Of a stretch of 16,184 bases of DNA, positions 1 to 6,182 are shown in pieces. Position numbers and translations under genes: made by a program. Numbering within the stretch: the stretch's first letter is position 1; every line of letters begins with the position of its first letter. The notes under the pieces were generated by a model, which had not been told where the DNA came from, ran no database searches, and saw only the letters and a list, made by a program, of their open reading frames with translations. The DNA comes from an uncultured Mycoplasmatota bacterium. GTDB taxonomy: Bacteria > Bacillota_I > Bacilli_A > RF39 > UBA660. The stretch is from NCBI GenBank assembly GCA_900542735.1, contig UQOS01000030.1, positions 1 to 16,184 on the forward strand, given 5' to 3'.

Positions 1-234
1 GAATGATTATTATAGTAATTATTAGCTGCTAATATTATAGCCTTAACACCAGAGGTATCTAAGTTAGTTACTTAGAAACCTTTCAAAATCGTAACTTTAA
101 CCTTATTCTATATAGCTAATCTTATTTTTGAAAACATCACTTTTTTTAGAAAAACACTCAAAAAAAACACCCCTAAAAATTGCCACTTTTTCTAAAAAAA
201 TTTATTAAAAATTTTTCTACTAACAGCAACTTTT
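1..234. other. AT-rich intergenic leader, no gene seen
   Basis: I see no credible coding region on either strand here. The stretch is rich in A and T homopolymer runs. It holds a small palindrome (ATTAGC-T-GCTAAT, 21-33) and a perfect 14-bp inverted repeat listed separately. It may include the 3' flank of an upstream gene outside the window, or one end of a mobile element belonging to the recombinase that follows; neither can be decided from this sequence. Confidence 0.6.
141..200. repeat. 14-bp perfect inverted repeat upstream of the recombinase
   Basis: Arm TTTTTTTAGAAAAA (141-154) is the exact reverse complement of TTTTTCTAAAAAAA (187-200), with a 32-nt spacer. The octamer TTTTTCTA recurs directly at 212-219. 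The arms are low-complexity A/T, so chance is a real possibility. Their position about 90 bp before a tyrosine recombinase start would fit recombinase or excisionase binding, a hairpin in a transcript, or a terminator of an upstream gene. Confidence 0.5.
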
Positions 235-263
235 TTGTCCTTATTGGAAAAATATGGTATTTT
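235..263 (+). promoter_or_regulatory. Predicted sigma-A promoter of the recombinase gene
   Basis: A -35 box TTGTCC (235-240) is separated by 17 nt from a -10 box TATTTT (258-263). The -10 is preceded by TGG, giving an extended -10. The recombinase ribosome-binding site AAGGAG follows at 273-278. The TGG extension recurs at other promoters in this window (3641, 11971, 13500). Confidence 0.5.
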
Positions 264-288
264 AAAATAGAAAAGGAGTGTGGTTTGT

Positions 289-1248
289 GTGAAAATGAAA
301 CCAAAAAAATTTTTATATAGAGAGTGGGCCGAAGAATGGCTACTTAACAAAAAAGATTTTGTAAAGGAGTCTACCTATGCAAATTATGCAACAGTACTTT
401 ACAATCATCTGATACCAGATTTAGGAGAAATATCTTTGCAAAGTGTAAACCATAACATGTTGCAACAGTATATACTAGATAAACTAAAATCAGGTAGAAT
501 AGGAGAGAATAGTCATCTTTCTGAAAAAACAGTAAAAGATATTATGATGGTATTAAAGAGTACCATTCGTTATGCTATGAACCAAGGAGCAATGAATGTT
601 ATTGATTTAGATTTTACTTATCCTAAGAATACAAAGAAAAAGAAAATTTATATTTTAACTAAGAAAGAACAAAAAAAAATAACAGATTATGTGTTAGAAA
701 ATCTTACGCCTAGAAATCTAGGTATTTTAATTTCTTTATATTCAGGTATGAGAATAGGGGAAATTTGTGCTTTAAAATGGGAAGATATTGATTTTAAACG
801 AAATATTATACATGTCAATAAGACCCTACAAAGAGTTTATATAAAAGATGATAAAAATGAAACAACCCCTAAATTAGTAATCTCACCACCCAAGACATTA
901 ACTTCTAACCGTGATATTCCAATAAATAAAGATTTTGCATCTGTTATTAAACCATTAAAACTAAATAGTAAGCATTACGTATTAACATCATCTTTTGAAG
1001 AAACAGAACCACGGGCATATCGAAGACACTTTAATTTGGTTCTTGATAAATTAAAAATTAAGCATATTAATTTCCATAGTCTACGTCATACCTTTGCTAC
1101 TAACTGTATTTCACTAGGAATAGACTATAAAACTGTTAGTGAACTGTTAGGCCATTCTGATATTAGTACGACATTAAACTTATATGTTCACCCTAATCTA
1201 TCTGATAAGAAAAAATGTATGAATGTAATTTGGAAAAATCATAGTTAG
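289..1248 (+). CDS. Tyrosine recombinase / phage-type integrase
   Basis: This is a site-specific recombinase of the tyrosine (lambda-integrase) family, about 319 residues. I chose GTG 289 because AAGGAG lies 10 nt upstream; the GTG at 280 sits too close to that site. Numbering from 289, residues about 8-105 form the helical SAM-like core-binding domain and about 120-315 the catalytic domain. The active-site set is visible: R155 (SGMRIGE), K202 (PPKTLTSNR), H263 and R266 (HSLRH), H289 (LLGHSD) and nucleophile Y299 (LNLYVH). There is no obvious extra N-terminal arm-binding domain. It resembles integrases of Firmicutes phages and conjugative elements more than XerC/XerD. No excisionase, relaxase, phage gene or tRNA is in the window, so its element must lie to the left, or it is a lone or remnant recombinase. 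Confidence 0.92.
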   Translation: MKMKPKKFLYREWAEEWLLNKKDFVKESTYANYATVLYNHLIPDLGEISLQSVNHNMLQQYILDKLKSGRIGENSHLSEKTVKDIMMVLKSTIRYAMNQGAMNVIDLDFTYPKNTKKKKIYILTKKEQKKITDYVLENLTPRNLGILISLYSGMRIGEICALKWEDIDFKRNIIHVNKTLQRVYIKDDKNETTPKLVISPPKTLTSNRDIPINKDFASVIKPLKLNSKHYVLTSSFEETEPRAYRRHFNLVLDKLKIKHINFHSLRHTFATNCISLGIDYKTVSELLGHSDISTTLNLYVHPNLSDKKKCMNVIWKNHS

Positions 1249-1291
1249 TATAATTAAACTATTTTAGGAAAAACTAAAAACGGTGATAAAT

Positions 1292-2230
1292 ATGAAAATT
1301 CGATTAGGTTATGTTGCCCTTCCTGTTAGTATTCCTATAACTTCTTCTAAAACGATTACAGTAACGAATTATAAAAAATTAGGAAAAAGAAAGGGAGAAG
1401 AAAAAAGATGCAAAATTTTAGAAGAAAATCTAACTAATTTTCTAGAAATTTTAAAATATAACGAAGCAAATTCTATTCATTTTTATCGTATGACTTCTCA
1501 CTTAGTACCACTATTAACTTATAGAGATAGCTATCATAATATCTTAATTAAATATAAAAGTAAGTTATCAGAAATAGGTAATTATATCAAAGCTAAAAAC
1601 ATGAGAGTAGATATGCACCCAGATCAGTTTTTAGTTTTAAATAGTATCAATGAAAGTGTAGTAACTTCTACAATAAATGCTTTAAATGACTACTATCAAC
1701 TTATGCAAAAACTAGATTTAAAAACAAATATTATTCTTCATATTGGTTCTAGTCAACAAGGAAAAAATGAAGCTATGAAAAGATTTACGAATAACTTTAA
1801 TCAGTTACCTAAAAAAGTAAAAGAGTTAATTACTATTGAAAATGATGATAAAATTTTTAATATTCGTAACACCTTATCTTTGGCTAAAAAATTACAGATT
1901 CCTATGGTACTAGATTATCATCACTTTTTAGTAAATAGAAATAATGAAAAAATAGAAGATTATATTGAAAGTATTTTTAAGACTTGGAAAACAACGCCTA
2001 AAATTCATTTTTCTTCTCCTAAAAATAAAAGGGAAAAAAGAAGTCATCACGATTATATAGATAGTGATACTTTTATTGATTTTATTGAGAAAATTAAATT
2101 CTGTAATATAGATTTTGATGTTATGATTGAAGCAAAACAAAAAGATGAGGCATTATTTCGATTAGTAAGAGAATTAAAGTATAAGACGAATTATCAATTT
2201 TTAGATGAAACTACTTTTTTAGTAGAATGA
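1292..2230 (+). CDS. uvsE: UV damage endonuclease UvsE/UVDE
   Basis: This is an ATP-independent UV-damage endonuclease (UvdE family, TIM-barrel fold), which nicks DNA 5' of pyrimidine dimers and other lesions to start alternative excision repair. The 312-residue length is normal for bacterial members. ATG 1292 is chosen because GGTGAT (1282-1287) sits 4 nt upstream. Family signatures appear in order: RLGYVA near the N-terminus, YRMTSHL (H70), MHPDQF (H109), ILHIGS (H150), IENDD (E183), LDYHH (D208, H211), KIHFSS (H239), SHHD (H252) and MIEAK (E280). These His/Asp/Glu residues are the expected metal-centre ligands. It lies 43 nt after the recombinase and could be cotranscribed with it. It ends in TGA, which shows UGA is a stop here. 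Confidence 0.93.
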   Translation: MKIRLGYVALPVSIPITSSKTITVTNYKKLGKRKGEEKRCKILEENLTNFLEILKYNEANSIHFYRMTSHLVPLLTYRDSYHNILIKYKSKLSEIGNYIKAKNMRVDMHPDQFLVLNSINESVVTSTINALNDYYQLMQKLDLKTNIILHIGSSQQGKNEAMKRFTNNFNQLPKKVKELITIENDDKIFNIRNTLSLAKKLQIPMVLDYHHFLVNRNNEKIEDYIESIFKTWKTTPKIHFSSPKNKREKRSHHDYIDSDTFIDFIEKIKFCNIDFDVMIEAKQKDEALFRLVRELKYKTNYQFLDETTFLVE

Positions 2231-2243
2231 ATTTGTGTATAAT
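2215..2243 (+). promoter_or_regulatory. Predicted dnaB promoter
   Basis: A consensus -10 box TATAAT (2238-2243) lies 17 nt after a weak T-rich -35 (2215-2220), overlapping the last codons of uvsE. It would start transcription about 14 nt before the dnaB start, giving a very short leader carrying GAGGTG (2254-2259). Confidence 0.45.
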
Positions 2244-2263
2244 AGGTGTTAGTGAGGTGCATT

Positions 2264-3604
2264 ATGAAAGAAATTGTGATTTTACCAGCAGATACCTATA
2301 CAGTAGTTAATAAAACTGTTATTAAAGATTTAGATCGTAAATTAATCACTATGCTTTATCAACCAATTATTGGTTATACTGCTACCTCTTTATATTTTAC
2401 TTTAGTAGATGATTTAGATAAAAGAGAATTAATGAGTGAAGATTTAACACATCATCATTTAATGAGTACCATGCAATTAAAACTAGATGATATTGTGGTA
2501 GCTAGACAAAAATTAGAAGCTGTAGGACTTTTAAAAACTTATTATAAAAAAGATCATGTCAATAATTATGTTTATCTATTATATTCTCCTATGTCAGCAA
2601 ATGACTTTTTAAATCACCCTGTATTAAATATCGTACTTTATAATAATCTAGGGAAAAAAGAGTATGATAGAATTGTTGATTTTTTTAAGATACCGAAAGT
2701 AAATTTAAAGGATTATGAAGATGTAAGTTCTAGTTTTAGTGATGTATTTCGTTCTGTTAGTGGAAATGTTTTAATTGAAAATGAAAATATTTGTAAAGAA
2801 AATACGAATAAAATGGTAATTAACAGTAAGATTGATTTTAACTTGCTTATTTCTAGTATTCCTAGTACGATGGTAAGTCCTAGATGTTTTAATGATGATA
2901 CAAAAGAATTAATTAATGCATTAGCTTACACTTATGATATTGATGAAGCAAATATGCAAGGATTAGTTCGTAATAGTATTAATGAAAAAGGTTTAATTGA
3001 TAAAACTGAACTTCGTAAAAATGCTCGTAATTTCTATCAATTTGAAAATGATGGTAAACTTCCAACTTTTGTTTATAGTAAACAACCAGACTATTTAAAA
3101 ATGCCACAAGGTGATAATAGTAAGTGGGCAAAAATGGTTTATACTTTTGAATCTGTTCACCCTTATGACTTCTTAAGAAGTAAATATAAAACAGGGGAAC
3201 CATCTTTAAGAGATTTAAAATTAATAGAGAGTTTATTAGTAGATCAGAAGATGACACCAGGTGTTGTAAATGTTTTAATTGCTTATGTGTTAAAAATTAA
3301 TAATCAAAAATTATCAAAAAATTATATTGAAACTATAGCTGGACAATGGAAAAGATTAAATATTGAAACAGTAGAAGAAGCAATGCGTATTAGTGAAAAA
3401 GAACATAAAAAACTAAAGAAACAATTTGAAAATAAAACAAAATCAAATACGAATACTTATACGAAAACACAAAAGAAACAAGAAGAATTACCAGATTGGT
3501 TTAATAAAGAATTAAAAAATGAAGAAATGTCTGAAGAAGATATGAAAGAATTAGATGATATTTTATCTTCTATTAATCAAAGTATATCTACTATAAACAA
3601 GTAG
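2264..3604 (+). CDS. dnaB: Replication initiation and helicase-loading protein DnaB (Bacilli type)
   Basis: This is the Bacilli DnaB/DnaD-family initiation protein, not the replicative helicase. In the family it associates with the membrane and, with DnaD and DnaI, loads the helicase at oriC and at restarting forks. The start is ATG 2264, with GAGGTG 4 nt upstream. The protein has 446 residues, close to the roughly 470 of the B. subtilis protein. Residues about 1-115 look like the N-terminal winged-helix region. Residues about 290-385 are the DnaB_2/DnaD C-terminal domain, recognisable by the helical run ending YIETIAGQWKRLNIETVEEAM. A charged linker (385-405) leads to a conserved-looking LPDWF tail (409-413). 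The partner gene dnaI lies downstream but is not adjacent, because another gene intervenes. Confidence 0.93.
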   Translation: MKEIVILPADTYTVVNKTVIKDLDRKLITMLYQPIIGYTATSLYFTLVDDLDKRELMSEDLTHHHLMSTMQLKLDDIVVARQKLEAVGLLKTYYKKDHVNNYVYLLYSPMSANDFLNHPVLNIVLYNNLGKKEYDRIVDFFKIPKVNLKDYEDVSSSFSDVFRSVSGNVLIENENICKENTNKMVINSKIDFNLLISSIPSTMVSPRCFNDDTKELINALAYTYDIDEANMQGLVRNSINEKGLIDKTELRKNARNFYQFENDGKLPTFVYSKQPDYLKMPQGDNSKWAKMVYTFESVHPYDFLRSKYKTGEPSLRDLKLIESLLVDQKMTPGVVNVLIAYVLKINNQKLSKNYIETIAGQWKRLNIETVEEAMRISEKEHKKLKKQFENKTKSNTNTYTKTQKKQEELPDWFNKELKNEEMSEEDMKELDDILSSINQSISTINK

Positions 3605-3620
3605 TTTTAAGCGGTTTTTC

Positions 3621-3649
3621 TTGCTTTTTTTCATACTTTGTGGTATAAT
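3621..3649 (+). promoter_or_regulatory. Strong predicted promoter of the secreted-protein gene
   Basis: TTGCTT (3621-3626), a 17-nt spacer and TATAAT (3644-3649), with TGG just before the -10. The 12-mer TGTGGTATAATA (3639-3650) recurs exactly before the ABC exporter operon at 13498-13509. This shows that the gene at 3681 is transcribed independently of dnaB. Confidence 0.7.
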
Positions 3650-3680
3650 ACAGCCACTAAATGAAAAAGGGGAAGATATT

Positions 3681-4226
3681 ATGAAAAATAAAAAGAAAGA
3701 AATAAAAAGATTAATTTTTTCTATTATTAGTGTTTCACTATTCTTAATGTTTATGACTTCCTTTGTATATTTACCAAAACAAGAAAATTTATTATCATCT
3801 ATGGCGTTCTTACAAAATCAAAAAAGATTTTATATGCAAGATTTATCAAGTGGTATTTTATTAAAAGATGCTTATCCAACTTCTGATAGTACTGGTTTAA
3901 AAAATGATGCCTATAAATTTAAAATTGTAAATAATTCAAATTCAAAAATTACTTATCAAATAGTATTTCAAAATAATGAAGAACAAGCTAAGTTAAAAGG
4001 AAAAGAAGTATTACCAAATAAGTATTTAAGATATGTAATCAATAAAGAAAATGAACCTTTTAAAAATATTCAAAATTTATCTGATGATGGAATTTTATAT
4101 ACAGCTACTATTGATGCTAAGAGTGAAGAAACATTTGAGTTTAGAATGTGGTTAGATTATAATGCAGATAATGGTGCCATGGATAAAATATTTATCGGTA
4201 AAATTGAGTTAGTTGAAGTAAAATAA
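3681..4226 (+). CDS. Membrane-anchored extracytoplasmic protein, probable TasA/camelysin-like beta-sandwich
   Basis: A 181-residue protein starting at ATG 3681, with AGGGGA 7 nt upstream; an upstream ATG extension is unlikely. The N-terminus is strongly basic (KNKKKEIKR), then has one hydrophobic segment at about 11-30, so the protein is a signal peptide or signal anchor with the rest outside the cell. I do not see a clear lipobox or an AxA cleavage site. The body (about 60-180) reads as beta-strand rich, with the pattern KNDAYKFKIVNN, then ITYQIVF, RYVIN, and EFRMWLDYNADN followed by IFIGKIEL. That pattern resembles the single-domain TasA/CalY-type extracellular proteins of gut Firmicutes; this is inference from pattern only. 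The gene sits between dnaB and dnaI but has its own promoter and terminator, so a role in replication is not implied. Confidence 0.7.
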   Translation: MKNKKKEIKRLIFSIISVSLFLMFMTSFVYLPKQENLLSSMAFLQNQKRFYMQDLSSGILLKDAYPTSDSTGLKNDAYKFKIVNNSNSKITYQIVFQNNEEQAKLKGKEVLPNKYLRYVINKENEPFKNIQNLSDDGILYTATIDAKSEETFEFRMWLDYNADNGAMDKIFIGKIELVEVK

Positions 4227-4231
4227 TAAGT

Positions 4232-4268
4232 AAGTACTGATGAAAATAGTCAGTGCTTTTTGTTTGAT
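4232..4268 (+). terminator. Rho-independent terminator after the secreted-protein gene
   Basis: Stem AAGTACTGA (4232-4240) pairs with TCAGTGCTT (4250-4258), with one T-G wobble and a 9-nt loop. A T-rich tail with short interruptions follows. It closes the independent unit between dnaB and dnaI. Confidence 0.8.
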
Positions 4269-4479
4269 TTTATAAAAATGTGAAATTAGGTATCGAAAAA
4301 GTACATAAAAACGTGAAACTATTATAAAATGAAACTATACTTACTTTTTGAATATCAGTTAAAAAAATTTATACGTATTTTTTAAATTTTAAAGGTTTCT
4401 TTTTCTAATTTGAATGAAATATGTTATGATAGTAATGAACAGGGCTTACTTATTATAAAAAAATAATCGAGGTGGTAAA
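4269..4479 (+). promoter_or_regulatory. dnaI upstream region with extended -10 promoter and TGAAAYTA repeats
   Basis: No gene is visible. A probable dnaI promoter has -10 TATGAT (4425-4430) with an extended TGT (4422-4424) and a poor -35 (TTTCTA, 4402-4407). Further upstream, TGAAATTA (4281-4288) and two copies of TGAAACTA (4314-4321 and 4330-4337) lie 33 and 16 nt apart, roughly on the same DNA face. They could be operator half-sites, but with A/T-rich octamers chance is possible. The dnaI ribosome-binding site GAGGTGG lies just before 4480. Confidence 0.4.
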
Positions 4480-5391
4480 ATGAGAAATATTCAGGAAATG
4501 TTAAAAATATCTAGTGATGAAATCAATAATTTAAAACAAAATTATATTAAAAAATTAGATAATAGAGATTTTAAAGAATTAATTTCTACCTTAAATGTTC
4601 CAGATGAAATTTTAATGGAATATACTTCATCTTTAGAAGATGCTAGTATAGAGTTTCATAATTGTCGCAGTTGTAAATCTTTAGAAGAATGTAAAAATAA
4701 AATAAAAGGTTATATGTATACACCAAAACTAGAACATGAAAAAATAATCTTTAGTTATGTAGCTTGCAGTTATCAGAAAAAGAAAGGCTATGATACTAAG
4801 TATCAAGAAAATGTGTATCTATTTGAAGTTCCTAAAAAAGTAAAAGAAGCATCTTTAAGTAATTTATATAAAAATGATAAAAATAGAGTAAACTTTATGA
4901 AATATGTAAAGACTTTTATTGAGGATTTTACTACTTCTAAAAATCCTAAAGGTATTTATCTACATGGCAGTTATGGAGTAGGAAAGACTTATTTAATTGC
5001 AGCTTTATTTAATGAACTTGCCAAGAATAATGTCAAAAGTGCTATTGTTTATGTACCAGAGTTTTTAAGAGTATTAAAGTCATCTTTTGGAAATGATTTT
5101 GAAGAAAAGTATGATTATATTAAAAAGGCACCATTATTATTATTAGATGATATTGGAGCAGAGTATCTAACGCCATGGGCTAGAGATGAAATATTAGGTA
5201 CTATTTTACAGTATAGAATGGACGAAGAATTACCAACCTTTTTTACTTCTAATATGAATTTAAAACAATTAGAAGAGCACTTTAGTATAACGAGTGTAGG
5301 AAAAGAAGAAATTAAAGCAAGAAGAATGATTGAAAGGATTAAAAGTTTAACCAATGACTTTGAACTAATAGGGGAAAGTAATCGTAAGTAA
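4480..5391 (+). CDS. dnaI: Primosomal protein DnaI, helicase-loading AAA+ ATPase
   Basis: DnaI is the ATPase that loads the replicative helicase onto DNA together with DnaB and DnaD. It has 303 residues against about 311 in B. subtilis. The N-terminal helicase-binding domain (1-125) has a cysteine cluster, C62, C65, C71 and C96, consistent with the zinc-binding module of this family. The AAA+ domain (about 135-303) shows Walker A GSYGVGKT (163-170), Walker B LLLLDD (219-224), sensor 1 in FFTSN (N258) and a basic ARRMIERIKSL stretch (280-290) holding the expected arginine residues. The start is supported by GAGGTGG just upstream. In B. subtilis dnaB and dnaI are adjacent; here they are about 875 nt apart. 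The next element is the thrS T-box leader, as in the common dnaB-dnaI-thrS neighbourhood of Bacilli. Confidence 0.95.
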   Translation: MRNIQEMLKISSDEINNLKQNYIKKLDNRDFKELISTLNVPDEILMEYTSSLEDASIEFHNCRSCKSLEECKNKIKGYMYTPKLEHEKIIFSYVACSYQKKKGYDTKYQENVYLFEVPKKVKEASLSNLYKNDKNRVNFMKYVKTFIEDFTTSKNPKGIYLHGSYGVGKTYLIAALFNELAKNNVKSAIVYVPEFLRVLKSSFGNDFEEKYDYIKKAPLLLLDDIGAEYLTPWARDEILGTILQYRMDEELPTFFTSNMNLKQLEEHFSITSVGKEEIKARRMIERIKSLTNDFELIGESNRK

Positions 5392-5406
5392 AATTCAGAA
5401 AAGTCA

Positions 5407-5435
5407 TTGACAAACAATTTAAAAAGTCATATTAT
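5407..5435 (+). promoter_or_regulatory. Near-consensus sigma-A promoter of the thrS T-box operon
   Basis: A perfect -35 TTGACA (5407-5412), a 17-nt spacer and -10 TATTAT (5430-5435). Transcription would start near 5442, just before the T-box stem I. It begins only about 15 nt after the dnaI stop codon, so thrS expression is separate from dnaI. Confidence 0.8.
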
Positions 5436-5441
5436 TAACTT

Positions 5442-5665
5442 AAGTTTTTTAGAAAAACGATAATGAAAGACATGATTTTATAGGAATTTTCGTAGAGAGT
5501 CTAAGTTTGGTGAAATTAGATATTGAACTATAAATATTACTACTTTCTAAGTTGAGCCTTAATAGGCATCCGGGAAACCGTTATCTTAATTAAGTAAAAT
5601 CATGGATGGTACCGTGTTCGCACTCCTGTTATATCATAAGATATAATAGGAGTTTTCTTTTTCTT
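5442..5665 (+). ncRNA. T-box riboswitch (tRNA-Thr sensing) with terminator
   Basis: This leader senses uncharged tRNA and permits readthrough when it is bound. Stem I: the base GAAAG (5465-5469) pairs with CTTTC (5543-5547), and the specifier codon ACT (Thr, 5539-5541) is followed by the conserved A5542. The distal stem carries the GGTG loop near 5509-5512. Next come a GCCT-TAAT-AGGC hairpin (5556-5567), a CGG-GAAA-CCG tetraloop hairpin (5571-5580) and the CCGTTATC motif. The antiterminator is textbook: GGA (5604-5606), the 7-nt bulge TGGTACC (5607-5613), then GTG-TTCG-CAC (5614-5623), then TCC (5624-5626). The competing terminator pairs 5622-5635 with 5640-5653 and is followed by a T-rich tail. 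TGGT predicts discriminator base A on the tRNA. Confidence 0.93.
5622..5665 (+). terminator. T-box regulated intrinsic terminator
   Basis: A 14-bp stem, ACTCCTGTTATATC (5622-5635) against GATATAATAGGAGT (5640-5653), with one G-U wobble and a 4-nt loop, is followed by TTTTCTTTTTC. Its 5' arm shares CACTCC with the antiterminator, so the two folds exclude each other. Confidence 0.9.
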
Positions 5666-5674
5666 TGATAGGGG

Positions 5675-6181
5675 GTGTATGTTATCAAAGTTACATTAAA
5701 TCAGTTCGATACAAAAATACTGTTCTCACTTATTGAACAAAATCAAAAAGAACTATTATCATTACAAATAAAAGCAATAGACTATGCATCACCATTACTA
5801 AAAACAAGAATGAAAGAAATAAAACAGACCATCGATATTACGAAAAAGATTATTATTGGAAGATATAAGAAAGAAAATATACCATTACATAAAATGATTA
5901 AAATGCTATTAAATTCTACTAACTTAGTAGAAGAAGAAATCTTTAAAGAACTAATTACTGATAGATTAATAGAAAAAGAGGAACCTGTTTCTATGGATTT
6001 GTTAATACAAGTTATGGATAGTTTAGAATTAGAACAGTTAATGATGATTATTCATAGTAAAGAAAATACATTTTATGGGGATATGGCCTTATCTTCTTAT
6101 GATAAAAAGTGTATGGAAGTAGATAATGATGTCTATCAAGAATTAGTATTAAAATTAAAACAAGATATGGAGGAGTATTAA
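5675..6181 (+). CDS. Hypothetical protein, first gene of the T-box operon
   Basis: I do not recognise this 168-residue protein. It looks soluble and mostly alpha-helical and charged, with a short hydrophobic beta-like N-terminus (YVIKVTL) and an acidic C-terminal helix ending in MEEY. There is no signal peptide, zinc motif or catalytic signature that I can see. It lies immediately after the T-box terminator and one nucleotide before thrS, whose ribosome-binding site GGAGGAG (6169-6175) lies inside its 3' end. It must therefore be controlled by threonyl-tRNA charging together with thrS. The start is problematic: GTG 5675 overlaps the only G-rich ribosome site (5671-5675), an ATG at 5679 is in another frame, and an in-frame stop lies at 5669. 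A non-canonical ATC start at 5684 would have better spacing. Confidence 0.7.
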   Translation: MYVIKVTLNQFDTKILFSLIEQNQKELLSLQIKAIDYASPLLKTRMKEIKQTIDITKKIIIGRYKKENIPLHKMIKMLLNSTNLVEEEIFKELITDRLIEKEEPVSMDLLIQVMDSLELEQLMMIIHSKENTFYGDMALSSYDKKCMEVDNDVYQELVLKLKQDMEEY

Positions 6182-6182
6182 A

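Noticed and set aside
1928..2140. Minus-strand ORF of 70 codons inside uvsE
   Set aside because: It is antisense to a well-supported gene, has low-complexity composition from A/T-rich coding DNA, and I see no ribosome site or family signature.
2979..3257. Minus-strand ORF of 92 codons inside dnaB
   Set aside because: It is a shadow of the conserved DnaB C-terminal coding region with no recognisable motif.
3597..3630. Terminator directly after dnaB (AAGC...GCTT and a T-run)
   Set aside because: The stem is only 4 bp, and the T-run belongs to the promoter spacer of the next gene; too weak to list as a feature.
5115..5417. Minus-strand ORF of 100 codons opposite the dnaI 3' half
   Set aside because: It lies antisense to the Walker B and sensor regions of DnaI and would start in the T-box promoter; no support.
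5679..5699. Six-codon ORF MLSKLH as a threonine attenuation leader peptide
   Set aside because: It contains no threonine codon and regulation is already explained by the T-box; it probably only reflects the odd start region.
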